A stretch of 64,000 nt of DNA from Agrobacterium fabrum str. C58. Its GTDB lineage: Bacteria; Pseudomonadota; Alphaproteobacteria; Rhizobiales; Rhizobiaceae. The translations under genes and the position numbers were made by a program. Of the stretch, positions 17,959 through 27,908 are shown one piece after another; the stretch's first letter is position 1, and each line of letters opens with the position of its first letter. The stretch is from NCBI RefSeq assembly GCF_000092025.1, contig NC_003062.2, positions 2,520,001 to 2,584,000 of the forward strand. The letters run 5' to 3'. Under the pieces are notes generated by a model, which saw only the letters and a program-made list of their open reading frames with translations, was not told the origin of the DNA and made no database searches.

Positions 17959-18732
17959 TCAGGAGAAAACCGCCGTCCCGATAACAGGGGTCGAAGGAAC
18001 GGCCATGTCTCGTGGCTCCAGCGGCCCCGAAAGATACGCCTGATGGCCTGCCTCTATGGCGCGGGCAAAAGCCTCCGCCATGCCGACTGGGTCGCCCGCA
18101 CCCGCAACCGCCGTGTTGAGGAGAACGGCATCGTAACCAAGCTCCATCACGGTCACCGCATGGGAGGGCCGGCCGATACCGGCATCCACGATCAGTGGTA
18201 CTTCGGGAAACCGCGCCCGCATCGATTTCAGCGCCGTCAGATTGAGCGGCCCCATGGCGCTGCCGATCGGCGCGCACCAGGGCATCAGCACCCTGCAACC
18301 AGCCTCCAGCAGTTTCTCGGCCACGACCAAATCGTCCGTCGTATAGGGAAAGACTTCGAAACCCTCGTCACACAGGATTTTTGCCGCCTCGACAAGCGCA
18401 AAGACATCGGGCTGCAACGTATCGTGATGGCCAATGACCTCCAGCTTGATCCAGTCCGTACGGAATACCTCGCGGGCCATCTTCGCCGTCAGCACCGCTT
18501 CCTTGGCGGTGTGGCAACCAGCCGTATTGGGCAGGATATGGCGATCCAGCTCGCGGATCAGCTCGAAAAACTGACCGCCCTTCTTGGCCCCTGCCATTTC
18601 CCGTCGCAACGAAATCGTCAGAATATCCGTATTGCTGGCCCGCACCGCATCCGCAAGCACAGCGGGAGACGGATAACGCGCCGTGCCGAGCAGAAGGCGG
18701 GACGAGACCTCGCGGCCATAAAGCGTCAGCAT
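17959..18732 (-). CDS. thiG: Thiazole synthase
   Basis: The 257-residue TIM-barrel enzyme builds the thiazole ring of thiamine from DXP, dehydroglycine and ThiS-thiocarboxylate. [22 protein letters not shown] opens the protein and the lysine in DWIKLEVIG is the expected Schiff-base residue. [28 protein letters not shown] is the conserved phosphate-binding end of the barrel. The start at 18732 lies 4 bases after thiS, whose final codons supply the GGAGG ribosome site. It is the last thi gene of the operon here; thiE, which follows in some rhizobia, is not present. Confidence 0.95.
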   Translation of the reverse strand: MLTLYGREVSSRLLLGTARYPSPAVLADAVRASNTDILTISLRREMAGAKKGGQFFELIRELDRHILPNTAGCHTAKEAVLTAKMAREVFRTDWIKLEVIGHHDTLQPDVFALVEAAKILCDEGFEVFPYTTDDLVVAEKLLEAGCRVLMPWCAPIGSAMGPLNLTALKSMRARFPEVPLIVDAGIGRPSHAVTVMELGYDAVLLNTAVAGAGDPVGMAEAFARAIEAGHQAYLSGPLEPRDMAVPSTPVIGTAVFS

Positions 18733-18736
18733 GGTC

Positions 18737-18934
18737 TCAACCTCCCTGCATCGGCGAAAGGATTTCGACACGGTCGAACGCCTTCAGCACGTAACCGGCG
18801 CGTTCCTCCGAATGCACGAGATCGCCATTGACCGCTGTCGCCAGCCACTCGCCTTCGTAGTCGAGACTGGCGAGCAGACCGGCCAGCGTCTCGGCAGCGA
18901 GATCAAGCTCGTCGCCATTGACAAGAAGTTTCAT
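18737..18934 (-). CDS. thiS: Thiamine biosynthesis sulfur carrier protein
   Basis: The 65-residue beta-grasp protein begins [21 protein letters not shown] and ends in the diagnostic Gly-Gly, the carboxyl end that is adenylated and converted to a thiocarboxylate. It carries sulfur to ThiG. Its ATG overlaps the thiO stop by 4 bases, so it is translationally coupled, and thiG follows after 4 bases. The adenylating enzyme (ThiF-type) is not in the window. Confidence 0.95.
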   Translation of the reverse strand: MKLLVNGDELDLAAETLAGLLASLDYEGEWLATAVNGDLVHSEERAGYVLKAFDRVEILSPMQGG

Positions 18935-19905
18935 GATCCTGTTCCTTTCGAGAGAGTTTGGCAGGCGATGCCGGCCGCCTTTCGCGCCATCGCCGGCGAG
19001 AGCAGAAAGCCATGCCGGTACGCGCCGTTGATGAAGATCGTCCGCCCGTCCTCGGTGACGTCGGGCAGATTATCGGGATAGGCGGGACGCACGCCCGTGC
19101 CGGTCTCGATGATCTCCGCTTCCGCGAAGGCCGGGTGCACGGCATAGGCGGCATTGAGGAATTCCATCATCGAACGGGCGGAAATTGCCCCCGCGTCCTC
19201 CGTCTCGATCATCGTCGCGCCCACCATGAAACGGCCGGGCTCGCGCGGCACGACGTAGAGCGGAATGCGCGGATGCAGCAGCCGGACGGGACGGGAGAGA
19301 GAAACCTCCGACGTGGCGAGATAGAGCATCTCTCCCCGCACACCACGAAGGCGGGGAATCTTGCCCACTGCCGCAGGCCCGGTGCAATCCACCACCCGGT
19401 CGAACGGCCGTTCATCCACGGGTACACCCATATGAAACCGCACACCCATGCTGCAAAGCCGTTGATACAGCGATGCAAGCGCAAGGCGCGGATCGAGATG
19501 CCCCTCATCCGGAAAATAAAGCCCGGACCGGAAGCGGCCTGCAAGATCGGGCTCCAGATCGGCGATTTCGGCCTCGTCCACCCAGCGATAGCCGCTGGTC
19601 CGCGATGCGAAACGCAAAAGCTCCGCTTTGTCACGGGCGGGCGCGACCACCAGCGTGCCGTTGCGGACCACAAGGTCGGGCGTCGCTTCATCCCACCAGT
19701 CAAGCGCCGCCTGGCCGAGTGTCAGAACCGCCTCTTCCGCGCTTTCACGCTCACACCAGGGCGCCAGCATGCCGCCTGCAAAAAAGGACGCGCCGCGGGA
19801 CGGTTTGGCATGGCACTCCGAAACCTCCACGGTGACGCCACTCCGTACCAGTTCGAAGGCCGCCGTCAAACCGGCGACCCCCGTTCCCTTGACGAGAACA
19901 CGCAT
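18931..19905 (-). CDS. thiO: Glycine oxidase, thiamine pathway
   Basis: The 324-residue flavoprotein oxidises glycine to dehydroglycine, the imine used by ThiG. The FAD-binding Rossmann motif is GTGVAGLTAAFELVRSGVTV, starting at residue 8. VGATMIETEDAGAISARS and GVRPAYPDNLPDV are segments shared with DAO-family glycine oxidases. The start at 19905 lies one base after the thiC stop; longer upstream frames run inside thiC and are rejected. Use of ThiO rather than ThiH suits an aerobic bacterium. Confidence 0.93.
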   Translation of the reverse strand: MRVLVKGTGVAGLTAAFELVRSGVTVEVSECHAKPSRGASFFAGGMLAPWCERESAEEAVLTLGQAALDWWDEATPDLVVRNGTLVVAPARDKAELLRFASRTSGYRWVDEAEIADLEPDLAGRFRSGLYFPDEGHLDPRLALASLYQRLCSMGVRFHMGVPVDERPFDRVVDCTGPAAVGKIPRLRGVRGEMLYLATSEVSLSRPVRLLHPRIPLYVVPREPGRFMVGATMIETEDAGAISARSMMEFLNAAYAVHPAFAEAEIIETGTGVRPAYPDNLPDVTEDGRTIFINGAYRHGFLLSPAMARKAAGIACQTLSKGTGS

Positions 19906-19906
19906 T

Positions 19907-21930
<2,024 letters not shown>

Positions 21931-22119
21931 GAATGGCCACAGCAAAAGACACTGCCCGCCTTTTGTCAAGGCCGCTCATCAACGCTTGGCAAAGGTGCGG
22001 GAATGACGCATGCTGCCGTTAGTTGTAATTAACCTAACGGTTTAGGTGAATATTATCGTTTGCGGCATAACGATAAGCACAAACCTTCCTAATGTTGATT
22101 TCATTGGAGATACGTCGGA

Positions 22120-22371
22120 ATGAATGCGACTATTCGTGAAATACTGGCAAAATTCGGCCAGCTTCCCACCCCCGTCGATACGATTGCAGATGAAGCAGAT
22201 CTTTATGCGGCAGGCCTCTCTTCCTTCGCATCCGTACAACTGATGTTGGGTATCGAAGAAGCATTCGATATCGAATTCCCCGATAACCTGTTGAACCGCA
22301 AGTCTTTCGCCAGCATCAAGGCCATTGAAGACACCGTTAAGCTCATTCTGGATGGTAAAGAGGCTGCCTGA
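22120..22371 (+). CDS. Acyl carrier protein dedicated to an aminoacyl-ACP ligase
   Basis: The 83-residue protein is a small acidic four-helix carrier. The segment DLYAAGLSSFASVQLMLGIEEAFDIEF aligns with the ACP helix-2 region and makes Ser35 the likely phosphopantetheine site. Homologues in Agrobacterium and Bradyrhizobium are known to be charged with glycine or alanine by class-II-synthetase-like ligases, one of which is encoded two genes downstream. The stop overlaps the next start as TGATG. It is the first gene of a five-gene operon. A housekeeping fatty-acid ACP would carry the DSL motif, which is missing here. Confidence 0.88.
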   Translation: MNATIREILAKFGQLPTPVDTIADEADLYAAGLSSFASVQLMLGIEEAFDIEFPDNLLNRKSFASIKAIEDTVKLILDGKEAA

Positions 22372-23552
22372 TGAACGTGACCGTAGCGCCGCAGGATGAA
22401 ACGCTGTCCGCGCGCGCGGGCCGTGTCGCGACCATTGCCGCAAAGCATGCGGATGACGTGGATGTCACCGGCCGCTTCCCGCAGGAAGCCGTCGATGCCT
22501 TGCGCCGCGAACGTCTCCTCGGCATTCAGGTGCCCTCCTCACTCGGCGGCGAAGGCGCCTCCATTCAAGAGATCGCCGATATCTGCGCCCGGCTCGGCCA
22601 GGCCTGTTCGGCAACCGCAATGATTTTCGCCATGCACCACATCAAGCTGTCCAGCCTGGTGGAACATGGGGTCGACAGCACCTGGCATCCGGGTTTTATG
22701 CGCCGCGTTGCCGGCGAACAGCTACTGCTCGGCTCCGCGACCACCGAAGGCGGCATTGGCGGCAATCTGCGCAACTCTATCTGCGCGATCGAGGTCGAAG
22801 GAGACAGCTGTCGGCTGGAAAAGGATGCCACCGTCATTTCCTACGGCAGCAATGCCGATGCGATCCTCATCACCTCACGCGCCCACAAGGATGCCGCACC
22901 CGCCGATCAGGTGATGACCGTCTTCCTGAAAAATCAGTACACGCTTGAAAAGACCCATGTCTGGGATACGCTCGGCATGCGTGGCACCTGTTCGGACGGT
23001 TTCCTGTTTCGCGGCGAAGCGCCGGCGGCACAGATTTTCCCGAAGCCTTTCGCGGAAATCGCCGCGCAATCCATGCTTGCAAGCTCGCATCTCCTGTGGA
23101 GCGCCGTCTGGTATGGCATCGCCTCGGACGCCGTGCTGCGCGCGCAATCCTTTGTCAGAGCCGCGGCGCGCAAATCGCCCGGCACCGCCCCTCCCGGCGC
23201 AATCCGCCTTGCCGAGGTTTCCACCAAACTGCAGGTGGTCAAATCCAACATCATCGCCGGCATCAAGGCCTACGAGGACACCAAGAGCGATCCCGAAAAG
23301 CTGATGTCCATGGCCTTCGCGGTGGCGATGAACAATGTGAAAATCTGCTCTTCGGAAACCATTCTTGAGATCATCGATCACGCCATGCTGGTCTGCGGCA
23401 TCATGGGCTACAAGAACGGCACGCCCTATAGTCTCGGCCGGCATCTGCGCGACGCGCATTCCGCCCGGCTAATGATTTCCAATGACCGTATTCTCGGCAA
23501 TTCCGCCAATCTCCTGCTGGTTCACAGGCAGGACACCAGCCTCTTGGGATAA
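22371..23552 (+). CDS. Acyl-CoA-dehydrogenase-like flavoprotein, probably acting on carrier-bound aminoacyl groups
   Basis: The 393-residue protein has the three-part acyl-CoA dehydrogenase fold: helical N-domain (1-120), beta-domain including [14 protein letters not shown] (about 125-140), and helical C-domain with [22 protein letters not shown]. The position after RDA where medium-chain dehydrogenases carry the catalytic glutamate (IYEGT) reads [10 protein letters not shown], so classical beta-oxidation chemistry is doubtful. It lies between a carrier protein and an aminoacyl-carrier ligase and is translationally coupled to the carrier. Prolyl-carrier oxidases of pyrrole pathways (PltE type) are members of this superfamily, so a carrier-bound amino acid is the substrate I infer. 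Confidence 0.75.
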
Positions 23553-23556
23553 GACC

Positions 23557-24465
23557 ATGGACATGCAAACATCGTTCCTCGATCGACTGTTCGAAGAAGG
23601 CCTGCTGATTGAAACGGGTGTGGACGGTCTTTATGGACGCAGCGGCCAGTTCGAGGACGTCATTGCCGCATTCGAGCGGCTGATCGACCGCACGGGTGGC
23701 GCCGATGGCGCTGAAGCGATCCGTTTTCCGCCGGGCATCAACCGCGCCTATTTCGAAAAGAGCGGTTACATGAAGAGCTTTCCGCAGCTCGCCGGCACGG
23801 TCCATTCCTTCTGCGGCTGCGAACTCGACCATGTCAGCCTGCTGAAATCAATGGATGAGGGTGGCGACTGGACCAAGGACCAGAAAGCCACCGACATCGT
23901 GTTGACGCCGGCGGCCTGCTACCCGCTATATCCGACGATCGCCAAACGTGGTGCCCTTCCCGCCGGCGGCGGTCTCTATGACATCCAGTCTTATTGCTTC
24001 CGCCATGAACCCTCCAAGGATCCCGCCCGCCAGCAGCTTTTCCGCATGCGCGAATATGTCTGCATGGGCACTGAGTCCGACGTCACCGAATTCCGCCAGA
24101 CCTGGATGGATCGTGGCGTGGAGATGATGAAGGCAGTCGGCCTCGACGTCACCATCGATATTGCCAACGATCCTTTCTTTGGCCGCGCCGGCAAGATGCT
24201 GGCCAACAACCAGCGCGACCAGAACCTGAAATTCGAGCTACTGATCCCGGTCACGTCAGCAACCAACCCGACGGCCTGCATGAGCTTCAATTACCATCAG
24301 GATGCCTTCGGCCAGAAATGGGGCCTGAACCTCGAAAATGGCGATGTCGCCCACACCGCCTGCGTCGGGTTCGGGCTGGAGCGCATCGCGCTGGCGCTGT
24401 TTGCGCATCACGGTCTCGACGTGAAGAAATGGCCTGCAAAGGTCGTGGAAACCCTCTGGGGCTGA
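23557..24465 (+). CDS. Amino acid--[acyl-carrier-protein] ligase (class II synthetase-like)
   Basis: The 302-residue protein is a seryl-tRNA-synthetase-like catalytic core without any tRNA-binding arm. Motif 2 is [18 protein letters not shown] and motif 3 is GFGLERIAL. Cys121, Glu166 and Cys269 have exactly the 45- and 148-residue spacings of the zinc ligands Cys131/Glu176/Cys279 as I recall them for the characterised Bradyrhizobium enzyme. Such ligases activate glycine or alanine and load it on the carrier's phosphopantetheine, not on tRNA. The start at 23557, 5 bases after the flavoprotein stop, gives [12 protein letters not shown]. The product's downstream fate is not established for any species I know. 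Confidence 0.92.
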
Positions 24466-24471
24466 TTATCC

Positions 24472-25455
24472 ATGCGGCAGATTTTTCCGGGCCTCGATCC
24501 CAACACCTATGTGCAGCATCCGCTTCATTCCTCCGAAAGAATGTGGCCGGAGACCAATTGCTACATCGATTTATGGATCGAAGTGCTGGCCTCGAAAGGC
24601 TTATCCCCGGAAGCCATGTTCGGTTTCACCCTTACGCAGGATTTCGAAGGCGACCAGTTCACCTTTTTCAAGGTGCCGCTGGAAGATCTCGAAGCCCTTT
24701 ATGGCGTTCGCGCCACGGAACTCGCGATCTTCGACAAAGTGGAAGACCACATCGCGACGCAGTTGGAGCGCGGCCGCATCTGCCTGATCGAGATGGACAG
24801 CTTCTATATGCCCGACACCCATGGGGTCGGCTATCAGAAGGAGCACGGCAAGACTACCGTCGCCATCAACCGGCTCGATCTCGAAAAGCGGGAACTGGAC
24901 TATTTCCACAATGCCGGCTTTTTTCATCTCTCCGGCGAGGATTTTGACGGGCTCTTCCAGCATCATCTGGCCGAGACCGACCCGCCGTTTCTGCCCTATA
25001 CCGAATTTGCCAAATTCGCAGACAGCAATCCTTCACCGGCGCATATTCGCAAGACGGCCGAACGGCTCTTGAAGTTTCATTTTTCCAGGCGCCCTTCCGC
25101 CAACCCGGTCCGGGCTTTTGCAAAAGTGTTTCCGGCCCAGGTGGAAAAGGTTGCCGACAGGCCCTTCGGCTTCTTCCACAAATACGCCTTCAACACGCTG
25201 CGGCAGCTCGGCGCCAATTTCGAACTGGCGGCAAGCCACCTCGAATGGCTGGACAAGCAAGGTTTTTCTGACGCGAGAGACCACGCGCTCAAGATCTCGG
25301 AGGTCGCTAAAACCGTGCAATTCCAGCTTGCCCGCGCCGTCACGCGTCGTAAGTTCGATGCGCTGGCCACCGTGCTCGATCCGGCCGCCGATGCATGGGA
25401 TGGTTTAATGGAAAGCCTTGGCGAAAAACTATCTGATGCCAGCGAGGCGGCGTGA
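24472..25455 (+). CDS. DUF1839 protein, possible BtrH-like acyltransferase from the carrier
   Basis: The 327-residue cytosolic protein belongs to DUF1839, usually found beside aminoacyl-ACP ligases. It has ETNCYIDLWIEVLASKG near the start, then CLIEMDSFYMPDTHGVGYQKEH and TTVAINRLDL. Cys30, His125 and Asp136 stand where the N-terminal BtrH family (papain-like transferases that move an acyl group from a carrier to an aminoglycoside amine) has its Cys, its D-x-Y-x-LP...H block and its final Asp. I therefore infer a thioester-using acyltransferase that unloads the aminoacyl carrier. The C-terminal 150 residues are helical and unassigned. The stop overlaps the next gene's GTG start. Confidence 0.75.
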   Translation: MRQIFPGLDPNTYVQHPLHSSERMWPETNCYIDLWIEVLASKGLSPEAMFGFTLTQDFEGDQFTFFKVPLEDLEALYGVRATELAIFDKVEDHIATQLERGRICLIEMDSFYMPDTHGVGYQKEHGKTTVAINRLDLEKRELDYFHNAGFFHLSGEDFDGLFQHHLAETDPPFLPYTEFAKFADSNPSPAHIRKTAERLLKFHFSRRPSANPVRAFAKVFPAQVEKVADRPFGFFHKYAFNTLRQLGANFELAASHLEWLDKQGFSDARDHALKISEVAKTVQFQLARAVTRRKFDALATVLDPAADAWDGLMESLGEKLSDASEAA

Positions 25456-27908
25456 GGACCTATCTTCCCGGCGAAAGCGAAGAAGTGTTGAGTGAAGGCT
25501 GGACGCTGACACTAACGCCCGCCGATGCCTGCGAGACCCCGTCCGATATTCCGGCATCGCTCGAAAGCCTTCATGTCTCCGTTCCCGGCACCGTGGGGCA
25601 AGCGTTGGAAGCGGCCGGGAAATTCGATCGCCTTGCCCCCGTCGCCCTAAATGACAGGGACGCCTGGTATCGGCTGACGATGATCTCAGACGCCCGGGAA
25701 CGGGCCATCCTGCGCTTCGATGGTCTTTCCACCATTGCCGAGATCTTCTTCAACGGTGAGCTGATTGCCGCGAGCCAAAGCATGTTCGAAAGGCTGGAAG
25801 TGCCGGTCCAGATGACGGGCGCAGACGAGCTTTCGATCTGCTTCCGGGCGCTGGCACCCCGGCTTGAAAAACCCGGTCCCCGCGCTCGCTGGCGGCCGCA
25901 GATGATGAATACGCAGGGGCTGCGGCTGATCCGTACCACGGCGCTTGGCTATATGCCCGGCTGGTGCCCGGAAATCCATTCCGCAGGCCCGTGGCGACCT
26001 ATCAGCCTCATCAAACAGGACGGCGTGCTGTGCACCCTACGGTCTTCGCTTGACGATACCGGCACGGGAAAGGTCAGCATCGTTCTTCAAGCGAACCGCG
26101 ATATACAGTCCGCACGGCTGATTTGTGCTGGTTACAGCATCAATCTTTCGAAGGCTGAAGACGGCAAACTCCTCGGCGAACTCATCATTCCCGGCGTCGA
26201 AATCTGGTGGCCGCACACTCATGGCAGGCCCGCGCTGCACGAGGTCGTTCTGGAGTTGGACGGCAACCAACACAGGCTCGGACGCACCGGCTTCCGCCAG
26301 GTGGAGATCGATCACGGCGAAGACGGCAATGGTTTCGGCCTCAAGGTAAACGGTCAGCCGGTCTTCTGCCGCGGTGCGGTCTGGACGACGGCCGATATTG
26401 TGCGCCTGCCGGGAACACGGCCGGACTACGAGCCATGGCTAAAAAAAGCCGCCGAAGCCGGTATGAACATGATCCGCGTGGGCGGCACCATGGCCTATGA
26501 GACGCCGGAATTCTTCGCGCTTTGCGACGAACTTGGCATCATGGTCTGGCAGGATGCCATGCTTGCCAATTTCGATTACCCGGCGAAGGACGATGGCCTT
26601 CGTCAGCATATCGTTATGGAAATCGAGCAACTCCTCGAATCGACGGCACTTTCTCCATCGTTTGCCATTTTCTGCGGCGGCAGTGAAATGTACCAGCAGG
26701 GCGCGATGCTCGGCTTGCCGGAACAGATATGGAAGGGCACACTGACCGAAGAAATCCTGCCGGAACTGGTCGCCGAAAAGCGGCCGGATGCGGCCTATGT
26801 TGCCAATTCCCCTTCCGGCGGCGCTTTGCCCTTCTTCCCCAATGCCGGCGTGGGCCACTATTACGGCGTTGGTGCCTATTGCCGGCCATTGGAAGATGCC
26901 CGCCGCGCCGATCTGCGTTTCGCCGCCGAATGTCTCGCCTTCGCCAATATTCCGGAACAGGAGACGCTGGACAGATATCTTCCCGGCGTGGCCGTTCACG
27001 ATCCGCGCTGGAAAGCGCGAACACCGCGTGACCGCGGCGCTTCCTGGGATTTCGAGGATGTCCGCGATCATTATCTGAAGCTGCTTTACGAGGCGGAACC
27101 GGATGTGCTGCGGCGGGAAGACGGCGCCCTTTATCTCGACATGTCGCGCGCCGCGACGGCCGAGGTGATGGAGGCGACGTTCGCCGAATGGCGGCGCAGC
27201 GGCTCTTCCTGTCAGGGCGCTTTGGTCTGGACGCTGCAGGATCTTGTTCCAGGTGCAGGCTGGGGTATCATCGACGCCGCCGGCCGGCCCAAATCCGTCT
27301 GGCATGCGCTGAAAAGAGCGTTCCGCCCCGTTCAGGTCAGCCTTTCCGACGAAGGTACCAACGGGCTCGACATTCACATCCTCAACGATACCGGCGACAG
27401 CCTGAATACCATGCTGGAGCTGACCTGCCTGCGCGAAGGTTTACAGCCCGTCGTTCATGCCAAACGGCCCCTCGCACTGTTGCCGCGAGAGAGCCAGACG
27501 ATTGCCGCAACCGACCTGTTCGGCGCTTTTTTCGATACGACCTATGCCTACCGCTTCGGCCCGCCATCCCACGATGTGACAATCGCTCGCCTTCGGGATA
27601 TTGCAACCGGGCATGTCATCGCCGACGCCTTCCATTTTCCGCTCGGCCGGAAAAAGGCGCTGCATGCCGCAAACCTTCAGGTCGCAATCAGCGAAACAAA
27701 CGGCCACTGGTCCCTCGAAATCGGCACGGACCGGCTGGCGCAATCTGTCCATATCACGGCAGAGGGCTACCGCGCCTGCGAAAGCTGGTTCCATCTCGGC
27801 CCTGGCGAGGCCAGAAAAATCGGCCTTTTACCGGAGACCGCCACAACCGAAGCCCCTCCCTCCGGAGAGGTCGTGTCACTGGGCTCCAGCCGGCGGTTTT
27901 CGTTCTAG
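25452..27908 (+). CDS. Glycoside hydrolase family 2 protein, beta-mannosidase-like
   Basis: The 818-residue protein has a jelly-roll sugar-binding domain (about 1-190), an immunoglobulin-like domain, a TIM barrel (about 290-620) and C-terminal beta domains. In the barrel, Glu412 in FCGGSEM corresponds to the acid/base of GH2 mannosidases, and Glu493 in RFAAECLAF corresponds to the nucleophile, so it looks catalytically intact. No signal peptide is seen, implying cytosolic action on an imported or internal glycoside. The GTG start overlaps the DUF1839 stop, tying it to the aminoacyl-carrier operon. It ends overlapping the convergent hydrolase gene by 33 bases. Beta-mannosidase is the nearest class; the true sugar is unknown. 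Confidence 0.82.
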   Translation: MRTYLPGESEEVLSEGWTLTLTPADACETPSDIPASLESLHVSVPGTVGQALEAAGKFDRLAPVALNDRDAWYRLTMISDARERAILRFDGLSTIAEIFFNGELIAASQSMFERLEVPVQMTGADELSICFRALAPRLEKPGPRARWRPQMMNTQGLRLIRTTALGYMPGWCPEIHSAGPWRPISLIKQDGVLCTLRSSLDDTGTGKVSIVLQANRDIQSARLICAGYSINLSKAEDGKLLGELIIPGVEIWWPHTHGRPALHEVVLELDGNQHRLGRTGFRQVEIDHGEDGNGFGLKVNGQPVFCRGAVWTTADIVRLPGTRPDYEPWLKKAAEAGMNMIRVGGTMAYETPEFFALCDELGIMVWQDAMLANFDYPAKDDGLRQHIVMEIEQLLESTALSPSFAIFCGGSEMYQQGAMLGLPEQIWKGTLTEEILPELVAEKRPDAAYVANSPSGGALPFFPNAGVGHYYGVGAYCRPLEDARRADLRFAAECLAFANIPEQETLDRYLPGVAVHDPRWKARTPRDRGASWDFEDVRDHYLKLLYEAEPDVLRREDGALYLDMSRAATAEVMEATFAEWRRSGSSCQGALVWTLQDLVPGAGWGIIDAAGRPKSVWHALKRAFRPVQVSLSDEGTNGLDIHILNDTGDSLNTMLELTCLREGLQPVVHAKRPLALLPRESQTIAATDLFGAFFDTTYAYRFGPPSHDVTIARLRDIATGHVIADAFHFPLGRKKALHAANLQVAISETNGHWSLEIGTDRLAQSVHITAEGYRACESWFHLGPGEARKIGLLPETATTEAPPSGEVVSLGSSRRFSF

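Noticed and set aside
17692..18831. A 379-codon plus-strand frame opposite the P1 peptidase, thiG and thiS
   Set aside because: It runs antisense across three recognised genes and their gaps, which marks it as a shadow frame.
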